Notes: generated by a model not told the origin, from the letters alone. DNA of 64,000 nt from Chitinophagaceae bacterium (GCA_016715365.1 JADKAM010000004.1:372001-436000), one strand, 5' to 3'. Positions 8,344 through 17,328 are shown, counted from the stretch's first letter. A program made the numbers and translations.

Positions 8344-8668
8344 ACAATGCTGATTTTTAAAAGTTAGCTGTTAAAAATTAACAACTGTGCGGCCGAAAGG
8401 CAATATAATTAATTATAAAAAATATTTAGCTGAGAATTACACAAATAATGGCAATGAGTAGATCTGCCAGGTTAAAACCCATTAAATCAGGCGTTTTTAA
8501 CTGTAACAGCCTCCCTTTAAAAAAAGATGCCCGGCGGGAAAGCTGAATAATGTGCGTATTCTTGTTTTTTTTCAGGTTTATGACAGCTTCTACTTTAAAA
8601 TGCCTCACAAAGGGTATTTCCCGATCGCTCCTTTTTTTGAAATTTTGTGCAAACAAAAAATAAAATTT
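8344..8668. other. 325-base intergenic region
   Basis: Lies between the starts of the divergent GNAT and lipoprotein genes and must contain both promoters, but I see no well-spaced -33/-7 pair. A 76-codon reading frame on the minus strand (8426-8656) has poor composition and no recognisable features, so I do not call it a gene. Confidence 0.5.
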
Positions 8669-9193
8669 ATGAAAAAAAATCTCCTGTCCCTAATTCTTAT
8701 CATCAGTACAGTTTTTTTATGCTCATCATGCAAAAAAGATTCTGCTGCTGCAGGTAACACAGCAAGTGCTGCAAACCTTGCAGCCGGCAAATGTGATATC
8801 CGTTTTGATTACAGCGGTGCAACATCGGGTAGCTTTGCATCTACGCTTGCTATAAGTACGGCTGCATCCAGCGGTGTTCTTTATAACATAAACGGCAGTG
8901 CTATATCAGGCCTTATACCACAAATTACCATGATTATAACACCGGCTAATACAGCAGTTGGTACCTACGCACAAAGTGCTGCCGGGGCCGATCTGCCAAA
9001 TAATATGGTATTCAGCTTTACTTCAGGATCTAATGGCTGGGCCAGTGGTGGTGCTAATGCAGCCGGTTTTAAAATTGTTGTAACTGCTGTAACCAGCAAT
9101 ACCATTGAAGGTACTTTCAGTGGCGAAATCGGGAACGATACAGATTTAACAAAAGTTACCATAGCCAATGGCAGCTTTGCTGCTAAGTTTTAA
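8669..9193 (+). CDS. lipoprotein of unknown function
   Basis: 174 residues starting MKKN with a signal sequence and lipobox (C-S-S-C-K-K, about residue 21). The mature protein is Ala/Thr/Gly/Ser-rich and beta-strand-like, and ends in a T-F-S-G-E-I-type strand as in small calycin-like Bacteroidota lipoproteins. No enzyme motif. The ATG at 8669 is chosen because it places the signal peptide at the N-terminus. Followed by a strong terminator. Confidence 0.75.
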   Translation: MKKNLLSLILIISTVFLCSSCKKDSAAAGNTASAANLAAGKCDIRFDYSGATSGSFASTLAISTAASSGVLYNINGSAISGLIPQITMIITPANTAVGTYAQSAAGADLPNNMVFSFTSGSNGWASGGANAAGFKIVVTAVTSNTIEGTFSGEIGNDTDLTKVTIANGSFAAKF

Positions 9194-9213
9194 TTGTTAT
9201 TAAAATCTATAAC

Positions 9214-9243
9214 AAAAAAGCACTTCAGTTGAAGTGCTTTTTT
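9214..9243 (+). terminator. intrinsic terminator after the lipoprotein gene
   Basis: A-run, then GCACTTC, loop AGTT, GAAGTGC and a T-run: a perfect stem extended by A-T pairs, 20 bases after the stop codon. The symmetric A and T flanks would also serve the minus-strand dehydrogenase gene ending at 9290. Confidence 0.85.
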
Positions 9244-9289
9244 GTTACCTGAGTTATTTAATATAATTAGCCTGCTTCTTTGGTACATA

Positions 9290-10267
9290 CTATCTGCCAC
9301 TTACAAAAATATCCATCCATCGCATAATAATGGAAGCTTCATAGCCACTGCAGGGATTATCGGCCTGACCTAAAAAGTAGCTAACTGTTTTTTCTATCAT
9401 AGGTTGCTGCACATGTTGCAGTGCATCAAACGTAAAAGTGGTTGTATTACCCCCAACCGTAAGTTCAATCATATTGCTGCTGAAAAAACTAAAACGAATG
9501 TTGCCATTATTGCCTGTTATTTCACAGTAATCGGCAGGTGCGGCTGCATTAAAATACCAGGTTCCTGTAAAAGCAATATTGTTATTGAAGAGGATATTGC
9601 CTGCAACCAGGTCATGTGCTTCATAAGCACCGGCCTGGTTTGTGGCCAGGCCCTGTATTCGCCTGGCATCGCCAAAAAGAAGGTATAAAATATCAAGCTG
9701 GTGCGGTGCCAGATCATGAAAAAGTCCGCCACCCGAAATGGCCGGGTTTACCCGCCAGGCAATTTTTTCATCAGCCAGTTCTGCCGCAGTTAATGCCGGT
9801 TTATCGTAAACCAGTTTTACCAGTTGTATGTTGCCAATAGTTCCTGCATCAATCAGTTCTTTTATTTTTTTAAACAGCGGCCACTCCCTTCGGTAATGTG
9901 CCACCACCAGTTTTATGTTATGTTCTTCAGCAGCCAAATACATTTTTTGAGATGCCTGATAATTCAGGCTCATGGGCTTTTCTACATAAACGGGTTTGCC
10001 TGCTTTAATGGCTGCTATAGTATATGCTTCATGAAATGCGGGTGGTGTGGCAATATATACCGCATTTACATCGGTATCATGTATGAGTTCATTGGCATTG
10101 CTGTACCATTTGGGTACATTGTGCCGTTTTGCATAGTCTGCAGCCTTAGCTGCATTGCGGCGCATAACAGCCACCAGTGCGGAGTTGGGAACTTTATTAA
10201 AAGCAGGGCCACTTTTTAATTCGGTTACATCGCCGCAGCCAATGATACCCCATTTGATTGTGTTCAT
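9290..10267 (-). CDS. Gfo/Idh/MocA family NAD(P)-dependent oxidoreductase
   Basis: 325 residues. The N-terminal Rossmann fold has G-I-I-G-C-G-D-V (about residue 8). The E-K-P-M-S-L motif near residue 96 supplies the conserved catalytic Lys. The C-terminal alpha/beta domain includes a D-x-x-P-H-Q-L-D-I-L segment with the family's conserved His (about residue 187). These enzymes oxidise or reduce sugars, inositols or similar polyols; the substrate is unknown. No signal peptide. It is the last gene of a same-strand run hutH-hutU-LLM-this gene, 37 bases after the LLM gene. Confidence 0.9.
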   Translation of the reverse strand: MNTIKWGIIGCGDVTELKSGPAFNKVPNSALVAVMRRNAAKAADYAKRHNVPKWYSNANELIHDTDVNAVYIATPPAFHEAYTIAAIKAGKPVYVEKPMSLNYQASQKMYLAAEEHNIKLVVAHYRREWPLFKKIKELIDAGTIGNIQLVKLVYDKPALTAAELADEKIAWRVNPAISGGGLFHDLAPHQLDILYLLFGDARRIQGLATNQAGAYEAHDLVAGNILFNNNIAFTGTWYFNAAAPADYCEITGNNGNIRFSFFSSNMIELTVGGNTTTFTFDALQHVQQPMIEKTVSYFLGQADNPCSGYEASIIMRWMDIFVSGR

Positions 10268-10304
10268 AAGCCAGGCTTTGTTTTAGGAGATAAGAAAATG
10301 AATA

Positions 10305-11336
10305 CTACATATTCAATGCTTCCCGTACTTTAGGTGCAATCTTAGTACCGAATATTTCAATTGATTTCATTAACGATATATGCGAAGGCCCGCCAACATC
10401 CATATGTGCAGAAAAACGGGTGAGTCCAAATATTTCCTGCATCTGCAAAATTTTGTCAACAGCTTCGTTGGCATCGCCAATAATTAAAGCTCCATTTTTA
10501 CTTCTGCCAGTATCGTATTGTTGTTTTTGATATGGTGGCCAACCCCGGCTGCGGCCCACCCTGTCCATTTGTGCCGAATAGATGGGATAATATTCCTCAG
10601 CCGTTTGTTTACTATCGTCGCCAAAAAATGCATGCATGTGAACCCCCACCTGAAATTTATCCATATCATGTTCATACTGCTCATACAGTTCTTTATAATA
10701 ATTGAAGAGCGGTTTAAACTGCACCGGGTTACCACCAATAATGGCGAATATTACCGGCAGTCCTGCTTTGCCGGCACGCAATACCGATTCCGGTGTGCCG
10801 CCAACTGCTACCCAGATATTTAAATGATCATGCACAGCACGGGGAAGAATTTGTTGTTCTTTTAATGGAGGGCGGAATTTTCCTTTCCAGGAGATTGGGT
10901 TGTTGTTATTTATTTTTAGTAAGAGGTCTAACTTTTCTTCAAATAATTCATCGTAATCATTAAGGCTATATCCAAACAAAGGAAAAGATTCTATAAAACT
11001 TCCACGCCCTGCAACCAACTCTGCCCTGCCATTACTTAACAAATCAATGGTAGCAAAACTTTGGTACAATTTAACCGGATCGGCGGAGCTTAAAACAGAA
11101 ACAGCGCTGCCCAGTTTTATATTTTTGGTGACCGTTGCAGCAGCAGCCAAAATTATTTCGGGTGTAGATACTACATAATCCGGCCGGTGATGCTCACCAA
11201 TACCATAAAAATCCAGCCCCACTTCATCCATCAGTTTTATTTCTTCAATCAGTTCCTGTAATCTTTGTCCCGCCGGTTGTGGGTCACCATTTTTATTGAT
11301 ATGCAGGTCGCCAAACATGCCTACGCCTAATTCCAT
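10305..11336 (-). CDS. LLM-class flavin-dependent oxidoreductase
   Basis: 343 residues of the bacterial luciferase-like TIM barrel. Motifs seen are G-I-G-E-H-H-R-P-D-Y near residue 45, L-G-S-A-V-S-V-L near residue 75, D-L-L-S-N-G-R-A-E near residue 98 and V-A-V-G-G-T-P-E-S near residue 175. The family uses reduced FMN or F420 and O2 in monooxygenations. Substrate unknown. Ten bases downstream of hutU, so probably cotranscribed with it, though a role in histidine breakdown is not established. Confidence 0.9.
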   Translation of the reverse strand: MELGVGMFGDLHINKNGDPQPAGQRLQELIEEIKLMDEVGLDFYGIGEHHRPDYVVSTPEIILAAAATVTKNIKLGSAVSVLSSADPVKLYQSFATIDLLSNGRAELVAGRGSFIESFPLFGYSLNDYDELFEEKLDLLLKINNNNPISWKGKFRPPLKEQQILPRAVHDHLNIWVAVGGTPESVLRAGKAGLPVIFAIIGGNPVQFKPLFNYYKELYEQYEHDMDKFQVGVHMHAFFGDDSKQTAEEYYPIYSAQMDRVGRSRGWPPYQKQQYDTGRSKNGALIIGDANEAVDKILQMQEIFGLTRFSAHMDVGGPSHISLMKSIEIFGTKIAPKVREALNM

Positions 11337-11346
11337 GGGATTGATT

Positions 11347-13071
11347 TTAGCTGTTCTGCAGTTTTTGTTTTAGATCGAGATTGAATTTTCTTGCAAAATC
11401 CTTCGCCACATCATACCCTGCATCCGCATGTCGTATAACACCCATACCGGGATCGTTACGTAACACACGACTCAACCTTGCTGCAGCTTCATCGGTGCCA
11501 TCGGCAACAATTACCATACCTGCATGAATGCTGTAACCCATACCCACACCACCGCCGTGATGCAAGGAAACCCAACTGGCACCACCTGCTGTGTTTACCA
11601 ATGCATTTAAAATTGGCCAGTCGGCAACTGCATCGCTGCCATCAAGCATGGCTTCGGTTTCTCTGTTGGGTGATGCAACAGAACCTGTATCCAAATGATC
11701 ACGGCCTATTACAATGGGTGCTTTTACTTTTCCGGTTCTAACCAATTCATTAAAAGCAAGTCCTGCTTTTTCCCGGTCGCCCTGCCCTATCCAGCAAATG
11801 CGTGCAGGCAATCCCTGGAAGGCAATTTTTTCCTGTGCCAGTTTAAACCAGCGCATCAGGCTTGCATTATTGGCAAAGAGTTCCATCATTACTTTATCGG
11901 TTACTGCAATATCTTCCGGATCACCACTAAGTGCCGCCCAACGGAACGGGCCTTTGCCTTCGCAAAAAAGCGGACGGATGTATGCAGGAACAAAGCCTGG
12001 GAAAGCAAAGCAGTCGTGAGTAGTGAGTCGTGAGGCGTGAGCCGCTTCAACTGTCTTACGATCTTCAAATTCTTTCGCCCGGGCACGTATATTATTTCCA
12101 TAGTCAAATGTAATAGCTCCTTTATCCATCAGTTGTAACATAAGCTGCACGTGCAGGTACATACTTTCGTAACTGAGTTCGATATAATGATTGGGGTTTT
12201 CATCTCTTAAAATATTGGCTTCTTCATTTGAGAGGGTGTGGGGAACATAGCCAACCAAAGGATCATGAGCGCTGGTCTGGTCGGTAAGTGTATCGGGAAT
12301 GATCTCTCTTTGTATGAGCCTGTTCAGCAATTCAATGGCGTTGCACAACACACCAATGCTTTTAGCTTCGCCTTCTTTCCGGTAATGCATGGCCGCATTG
12401 ATGGCATCATCAATACTGGTATGTTTTTCATCCAGGTATTTTGTTTCAATTCTTTTATCAATTCTCCATTCTTCCACTTCGGCAACCAATGCAACACCTT
12501 CATTCATGGTAATAGCCAATGGCTGTGCGCCACCCATACCACCTAAACCTGCAGTTACATTTAATGTATGTTTTAATGTGCCGCCAAAATGTTTGTTGGC
12601 AATGGCTGCGTAGGTTTCATAAGTGCCCTGTACAATTCCCTGGCTGCCGATGTATATCCAGCTGCCGGCTGTCATTTGCCCGTACATCATCAGGCCCTTT
12701 TTTTCCAGTTCGTCAAAATGTTTCCAGTTGGCCCAGTTGGGTACCAGTTGACTATTGCTGATCAACACCCGTGGTGCATCTTTATGTGTTTGTAAAATAC
12801 CAACGGGTTTACCGCTCTGTATCAACAAAGATTCATCGTTCTCTAAAACCTTTAATGCTTTGATGATATTATCCAGTGCTTCAAAATTGCGGGCTGCTTT
12901 GCCCCTGCCTCCGTACACAATTAAATCTTCGGGGCGCTCGGCTACTTCAGGATCAAGATTATTTAAAAGCATACGCAGTGCGGCTTCCTGTATCCATCCT
13001 TTGCAACTGATCTGGTTGCCTGTTGGAGTTTTATATTTTACGGGGTCGTAGTTTTTTGTAATTGTTGACAT
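11347..13071 (-). CDS. hutU: urocanate hydratase
   Basis: 574 residues, slightly longer than usual (about 550-560 from memory). It hydrates urocanate to imidazolone propionate with tightly bound NAD+, the second step of histidine degradation. Visible motifs are the Y-G-G-R-G-K-A-A-R-N start region (residue 53), the NAD-binding G-L-G-G-M-G-G-A-Q-P (residue 176), and R-I-C-W-I-G-Q-G-D-R with the active-site Cys at about 426. Between F-D-Y-G-N-N-I-R (about 329) and F-P-G-F-V-P-A-Y-I-R (about 357) the linker is about 14 residues longer than I expect, and that DNA (12013-12047) is a 7-base-period repeat. The frame stays open and the catalytic motifs are intact, so it is probably functional. Lies 101 bases downstream of hutH. 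Confidence 0.95.
   Translation of the reverse strand: MSTITKNYDPVKYKTPTGNQISCKGWIQEAALRMLLNNLDPEVAERPEDLIVYGGRGKAARNFEALDNIIKALKVLENDESLLIQSGKPVGILQTHKDAPRVLISNSQLVPNWANWKHFDELEKKGLMMYGQMTAGSWIYIGSQGIVQGTYETYAAIANKHFGGTLKHTLNVTAGLGGMGGAQPLAITMNEGVALVAEVEEWRIDKRIETKYLDEKHTSIDDAINAAMHYRKEGEAKSIGVLCNAIELLNRLIQREIIPDTLTDQTSAHDPLVGYVPHTLSNEEANILRDENPNHYIELSYESMYLHVQLMLQLMDKGAITFDYGNNIRARAKEFEDRKTVEAAHASRLTTHDCFAFPGFVPAYIRPLFCEGKGPFRWAALSGDPEDIAVTDKVMMELFANNASLMRWFKLAQEKIAFQGLPARICWIGQGDREKAGLAFNELVRTGKVKAPIVIGRDHLDTGSVASPNRETEAMLDGSDAVADWPILNALVNTAGGASWVSLHHGGGVGMGYSIHAGMVIVADGTDEAAARLSRVLRNDPGMGVIRHADAGYDVAKDFARKFNLDLKQKLQNS
12013..12047 (-). repeat. heptad repeat array inside hutU
   Basis: Read on the plus strand: GTCGTGA, GTAGTGA, GTCGTGA, GGCGTGA and the degenerate GCCGCTT in exact 7-base register. 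It codes for roughly hutU residues 341-353. The unit resembles that of the intergenic array before ribH at 39986. Confidence 0.75.
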
Positions 13072-13090
13072 AGATGTTTTATTTTTTTTA

Positions 13091-13168
13091 CCACAAAGAG
13101 CATTAAGTTAAACACAAGGAACACTAAGTCTTTCTTTGCACACTTTGTGTTCCTCCTTTGTGATCATT
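13091..13168. repeat. degenerate CACAAAG-type inverted repeat between hutH and hutU
   Basis: The left part has CACAAAG, CACAAGG and CACTAAG words; the right part has their complements (CACTTTGTG, CCTTTGTG). It is an imperfect version of the perfect element at 27980-28059. It fills most of the 101 bases between the two hut genes. Confidence 0.6.
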
Positions 13169-13172
13169 TTGG

Positions 13173-14663
13173 TTAGATTTCTTTTTTAATAAATGCCACT
13201 GCTTTCATCATATCCTCATGCAAAATCCTATCCGCTTCATTAAAACTTACTTCTTTGCGGAAGGCAGTTACAATATTTTCCAGCACAGGCGAAGTTTTCA
13301 ACGGCCTTCTGAATTCCAATGCCTGCACAGCAGTTAATAATTCAATGGCCAAAACTTTTTCAAGATTATCCACTACCCTTTTACATTTGGTGGCGGCATT
13401 GGCTCCCATGCTCACATGGTCTTCCTGGTTATTGCTGCTGGGGATACTGTCTACGGATGAAGGTGTACAAAGCTGTTTGTTCTCACTTACAATGCCTGCA
13501 GCTGTGTATTGCGTTATCATTAACCCTGAATTAAGTCCCGGATTTTTTACCAGGAAAGCCGGTAAGTTTCTTTGCCCGCTGATAAGCTGGTAGGTTCTTC
13601 TTTCTGAAATGCTTCCCAGTTCTGCCATGGCAATGGCTAAAAAATCCAATGTAATTGCTAAAGGTTGCCCATGAAAATTTCCGCCGCTCATGATCATATC
13701 TTCATCCGGAAAAATATTTGGATTATCGGTTACCGAGTTTATTTCTTTGATAAAAACACTGAGGATATAATCGAAACTGTCTTTGCTTGCACCATGTACC
13801 TGTGGAATGCAGCGGAAAGAATATGGATCCTGCACCTGCGCTTTTTTTGTAGCTGCAATTTCACTGCCACTTAATAATTGGCGCATGGTGGCAGCGGTTT
13901 CAACCTGTCCGTTGTGCGGGCGTATGGCATGAATATTTTCGTGCAGCGGTTCGGTGATGCAATCAAATGCATCGTAGCTGATAGCAGCAATAATATTTGC
14001 CCATTTTATCAGGCGGTCGCATTGAATAAGGTTGTGTAAACCATAGGCAGTCATGAATTGGGTGCCGTTAATTAAAGCAAGCCCTTCTTTACTTTTCAGT
14101 TCGATGGGTTGCCAGCCAAATTTTTTCAGTGCATTGGCGGCGGGCATTTTTACTCCAGCATGATACACTTCGCCTAAACCAATTAATGGTAAACTTAAAT
14201 GACTGAGCGGTGCCAGATCGCCGGAAGCGCCCAATGAACCCTGCGTGTATATAACCGGAAGCACATCGTTGTTGTACATATCCATCAACCTTTCAACTGT
14301 ATCGGTTTGTACACCCGAGTGGCCATAACTGAGCGATTTTATTTTAAAAGCGATCATCAGCTTTACAATATCCTTCGGTACTTCTTCACCTATACCACAG
14401 GCGTGTGATTGTATGAGGTTGAGCTGTAGTTGCTGCAACTGTGCTTTATCTATCTGTACATTTTGTAAAAAGCCAAAACCTGTGTTGATGCCGTAAAAAA
14501 GGGCATCGGAATTGTCCATCTTTTCATCCAGGTATTGGCGGCATTTGGTTATTCGGTCGTGTGCATCAAAAGTGATAGAAACCAGTTGCTCATGGGCAAG
14601 CAGGTTCTTTATCTGCTGAAAATTTGTTGGATTTTTATCTAGCGGTAAGTAATTATAACTCAT
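13173..14663 (-). CDS. hutH: histidine ammonia-lyase
   Basis: 496 residues of the aromatic amino acid lyase family. It removes ammonia from L-histidine to give trans-urocanate, the first step of histidine catabolism, in the cytoplasm. The Ala146-Ser147-Gly148 triad in G-S-L-G-A-S-G-D-L-A-P-L cyclises into the MIO electrophile. Other family motifs are Y-G-I-N-T-G-F-G (residue 57), N-G-T-Q near 200 and Q-D-P-Y-S-F-R-C-I-P-Q-V near 280. Followed by hutU; hutI and hutG are not in this window. Confidence 0.96.
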   Translation of the reverse strand: MSYNYLPLDKNPTNFQQIKNLLAHEQLVSITFDAHDRITKCRQYLDEKMDNSDALFYGINTGFGFLQNVQIDKAQLQQLQLNLIQSHACGIGEEVPKDIVKLMIAFKIKSLSYGHSGVQTDTVERLMDMYNNDVLPVIYTQGSLGASGDLAPLSHLSLPLIGLGEVYHAGVKMPAANALKKFGWQPIELKSKEGLALINGTQFMTAYGLHNLIQCDRLIKWANIIAAISYDAFDCITEPLHENIHAIRPHNGQVETAATMRQLLSGSEIAATKKAQVQDPYSFRCIPQVHGASKDSFDYILSVFIKEINSVTDNPNIFPDEDMIMSGGNFHGQPLAITLDFLAIAMAELGSISERRTYQLISGQRNLPAFLVKNPGLNSGLMITQYTAAGIVSENKQLCTPSSVDSIPSSNNQEDHVSMGANAATKCKRVVDNLEKVLAIELLTAVQALEFRRPLKTSPVLENIVTAFRKEVSFNEADRILHEDMMKAVAFIKKEI

Positions 14664-14741
14664 TTAAAATGTGCTGTTAGTTTGGGCAATCGTTAAAAAC
14701 ATATAACTTGGTCAAAAGTAACACAAAAACTGCTTTTACGT

Positions 14742-15470
14742 ATGGGATTATTAGCCCTTGCCATTGCTCCGGGATTTGCTATCTGCCTGTTTATTTATTT
14801 TAAAGATAAGTACAACAGGGAGCCGCTTGGTTTATTGATATTAAGCTTTTTTATGGGCGTGCTGAGCATTATACCTGCCGTAATTTTTCAGATAGCCTTA
14901 ACCAAACCCGTTGAACGTATGATGGGTGAAGGTATTTTTTATACAGCTGTATTTTCTTACCTGATTGTTGCCTTAAGTGAAGAGTACAGCAAATTTCTGG
15001 CGGTGCGTATTTTGCCTTATCGCCGTAAGGCATTTGACGACCCTTTTGACGGCATTATATATGCCGTAATGGTAAGCATGGGCTTTGCTACACTTGAAAA
15101 CATAGGTTATGTATTTCAGCATGGATTTGGTACAGGAATTTTACGCATGTTTTTATCGGTGCCTGCACATGCAACTTTTGGTGTGTTGATGGGATATCAT
15201 ATTGGCCTGGCTAAATTTGACACTGCTAACAAAAGCAGACATATGCTGCTGGCAATTTTCTGGCCGGTACTTTTCCATGGCACATTCGATTTCTTTTTAT
15301 TTCTACCCAGAAATGACTGGAATGGCTGGCTATTATTTGGAGGAGCCGTGGTTTCATTTATTGTGGCTGTAAAACTTTCTTTAAAACTGATACGCAGGAA
15401 ACAGGAAATGTCGAAAACGCATTTTATAAATATTGATACCATTAATAAAGAAGGGCATGATATTCTTTAA
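14742..15470 (+). CDS. PrsW family intramembrane metalloprotease
   Basis: 242 residues with six to eight hydrophobic segments. Family signatures are E-E-Y-S-K-F (Glu80-Glu81), a D-D-P-F-D-G-I-I-Y loop, F-A-T-L-E-N (Glu119), P-A-H-A (His143) and F-H-G-T-F-D (His179); the Glu/His set is the proposed metal site. B. subtilis PrsW performs site-1 cleavage of the anti-sigma factor RsiW. The target here is unknown, although an ECF sigma gene lies about 1.1 kb downstream on the other strand. Divergent from hutH, and 12 bases before the next gene, so probably cotranscribed with it. Confidence 0.88.
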   Translation: MGLLALAIAPGFAICLFIYFKDKYNREPLGLLILSFFMGVLSIIPAVIFQIALTKPVERMMGEGIFYTAVFSYLIVALSEEYSKFLAVRILPYRRKAFDDPFDGIIYAVMVSMGFATLENIGYVFQHGFGTGILRMFLSVPAHATFGVLMGYHIGLAKFDTANKSRHMLLAIFWPVLFHGTFDFFLFLPRNDWNGWLLFGGAVVSFIVAVKLSLKLIRRKQEMSKTHFINIDTINKEGHDIL

Positions 15471-15482
15471 AAATTATTAATC

Positions 15483-16481
15483 ATGAATAAATTTATTTCG
15501 GCAATTATCATTTGTCTTTTTTCATTTGCAGCATCGGCACAAACAGTTAAACTGCTTAATTCGGGCAGTAAAGCCTCTTTACGTGGCTTGAGTGTTGTAA
15601 GTGACGATGTGGTTTGGGTAAGTGGCAGCGCAGGTTCTGTTGGCCGTAGTGTTGATGGCGGTGAAACCTGGAACTGGACAACTGTGAAAGGTTTTGAGAA
15701 AACTGATTTCAGGGATATAGAAGCATTTGATAAAAACACTGCCATCATTATGGGCATTGCCGACCCGGCTTATATTTTAAAAACAACGGATGGCGGGCAA
15801 AACTGGAAAATTGTTTTTACCGATACCACCAAGGGCATGTTTTTAGATGCGATGGAATTCTGGAACGAACAAAGCGGCATTGTAATTGGCGACCCGCTGG
15901 GCGATAAAATTTTTATTGCCAGAACTTTTGATGGCGGAGAAAACTGGCAGGGAATTCCTGCAGCAAATATTCCTGCGGCAGATAAAGGCGAAGCATTTTT
16001 TGCCAGCAGCGGAACCAATGTGCGTAAGTTAAGCAAGCAGGAAGCTGTTTTTGTAAGCGGTGGTTTACGTGCCCGTTTATTTATAAGAAATAAAAAAATT
16101 GACCTGCCCATTATACAGGGTAAAGAAAGTACCGGAGCCAATTCCATGGCAGTAAAAAATAAAAAATGCCTGGTTGTTGTAGGTGGCGATTTTAATACCA
16201 GGGATGACACCACAAAAAATTGTGTAATTACAAACGATGGTGGTAAAACCTTTACTGCACCGGTTGTTGGTCCACATGGTTACCGCAGTTGTGTAGAGTA
16301 TCTTGGCAAAAAAAACTGGATCAGCTGCGGATTGAACGGAGTTGATTACAGTACAGATGAAGGCCAGAACTGGGCCTGGATAAGCAAAGACAGTTTTCAT
16401 GCTGTGCGTAAAGCGAAGAAAGGAAAAGCTGTATATTTTTCAGGTGGTGGCGGCAGCATCGGGAAACTATTGTTGGATTAA
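15483..16481 (+). CDS. secreted YCF48/BNR-repeat beta-propeller protein
   Basis: 332 residues with a clean signal peptide (MNKF, hydrophobic core, cleavage after A-S-A near residue 19). Repeats of the Asp-box type S-x-D-G-G-x-T/N-W occur near residues 57, 101, 158 and 251, with a related D-E-G-Q-N-W near 297. This is the pattern of the photosystem II assembly factor YCF48 and sialidase-type propellers. A protein-binding or assembly role in the periplasm or outside the cell is inferred; catalytic residues of sialidases are not evident. Follows the PrsW gene by 12 bases and ends at a bidirectional hairpin. Confidence 0.8.
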   Translation: MNKFISAIIICLFSFAASAQTVKLLNSGSKASLRGLSVVSDDVVWVSGSAGSVGRSVDGGETWNWTTVKGFEKTDFRDIEAFDKNTAIIMGIADPAYILKTTDGGQNWKIVFTDTTKGMFLDAMEFWNEQSGIVIGDPLGDKIFIARTFDGGENWQGIPAANIPAADKGEAFFASSGTNVRKLSKQEAVFVSGGLRARLFIRNKKIDLPIIQGKESTGANSMAVKNKKCLVVVGGDFNTRDDTTKNCVITNDGGKTFTAPVVGPHGYRSCVEYLGKKNWISCGLNGVDYSTDEGQNWAWISKDSFHAVRKAKKGKAVYFSGGGGSIGKLLLD

Positions 16482-16507
16482 AATTGATTAACCTGCAGAA
16501 CCAATAT

Positions 16508-16540
16508 AAAATTGCCACAGATTTATCTGTGGCAATTTTA
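16508..16540. terminator. bidirectional terminator between convergent genes
   Basis: The AAAATTGCCACAGAT arm pairs with ATCTGTGGCAATTTT across a two-base centre, with A and T runs at the two ends. It lies between the propeller gene stop (16481) and the sigma-factor stop (16562), so it can serve both. Confidence 0.85.
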
Positions 16541-16561
16541 TAAATAGTATCAGCCAGATTT

Positions 16562-17149
16562 TTAGGATGCCAGTTTTGATTCCGGCAACATTTTACGGAT
16601 ATTTATTAATGCATAACGCATACGGCCCAAAGCTGTATTAATGCTGATACCAGATAAGACTGCAATCTCCCTGAAACTTAAATCGGCATAATGCCTTAGT
16701 ATTAGTATTTCTCTCTGATCCTGTGGTAATTTATCTATTGCTTTTTTAATGCTGTCATAATTTTCAACCTGCATCAATTTAACATCAGCAGCCGGTTCTG
16801 AAAAATTATATACATCAAAAATGTCAAAATTGTCATTTGTTGTAATGGTTGGATTACGTTTTACTTTTCTGAAATGATCCATACACAGGTTGTGTGCTAT
16901 TCGTATGGCCCATTGCGAAAATTTTCCATTTTCAACATACGCCCCGTTTTTTAAACTCTTTATTATACGGATAAAGACTTCCTGCAAAATATCTTCCGCT
17001 AAATAGCTGTCTTTTACCAGGATGTAAATAGGCGTAAATATTTTTGTTGTATTCCGTTTTACCAGAAATGAAAAAGCATGTGAATCGCCATTCAGATAGA
17101 GCTGAATCAACTCATTTTCGTTAAGATGGTTGTAGGATTTCATAAACAT
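16562..17149 (-). CDS. RNA polymerase ECF-type sigma-70 factor
   Basis: 195 residues. Region 2 has A-E-D-I-L-Q-E-V-F-I-R (about residue 50) followed by F-S-Q-W-A-I-R-I-A-H-N-L-C-M-D-H-F-R. Region 4 has L-P-Q-D-Q-R-E-I-L-I-L-R-H (about 143) and the helix-turn-helix F-R-E-I-A-V-L-S-G-I-S-I-N-T-A-L-G-R-M-R. It directs RNA polymerase to a small regulon. No anti-sigma gene is adjacent, unlike FecI/FecR pairs. An in-frame ATG two codons later is an equally possible start. Upstream on the same strand, 179 bases away across a terminator, is the DUF4382 gene. Confidence 0.92.
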   Translation of the reverse strand: MFMKSYNHLNENELIQLYLNGDSHAFSFLVKRNTTKIFTPIYILVKDSYLAEDILQEVFIRIIKSLKNGAYVENGKFSQWAIRIAHNLCMDHFRKVKRNPTITTNDNFDIFDVYNFSEPAADVKLMQVENYDSIKKAIDKLPQDQREILILRHYADLSFREIAVLSGISINTALGRMRYALINIRKMLPESKLAS

Positions 17150-17280
17150 CAGGTTTAGCAGGATTAACTAAGGTTTGTAAAAATTATAATTAAAAATACA
17201 GGCAATTGAATACTTAAAAACATGAAACAAACTGAACGGTTATATTTTACAGGTAAAACGGTATAAACTGCACTTGAATA

Positions 17281-17312
17281 AAAAAGGCTGCCTGGTGAGG
17301 ACAGCCTTTTTT
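17281..17312 (-). terminator. terminator after the DUF4382 lipoprotein gene
   Basis: AAAAAGGCTG pairs with CAGCCTTTTT around an 11-base loop, 17 bases past the stop on the minus strand. Confidence 0.8.
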
Positions 17313-17328
17313 ATTGTACCCGAATATA

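Noticed and set aside
8426..8656. 76-codon minus-strand frame between the GNAT and lipoprotein genes
   Set aside because: No homology-like motif, odd composition, and it covers the space needed for two divergent promoters.
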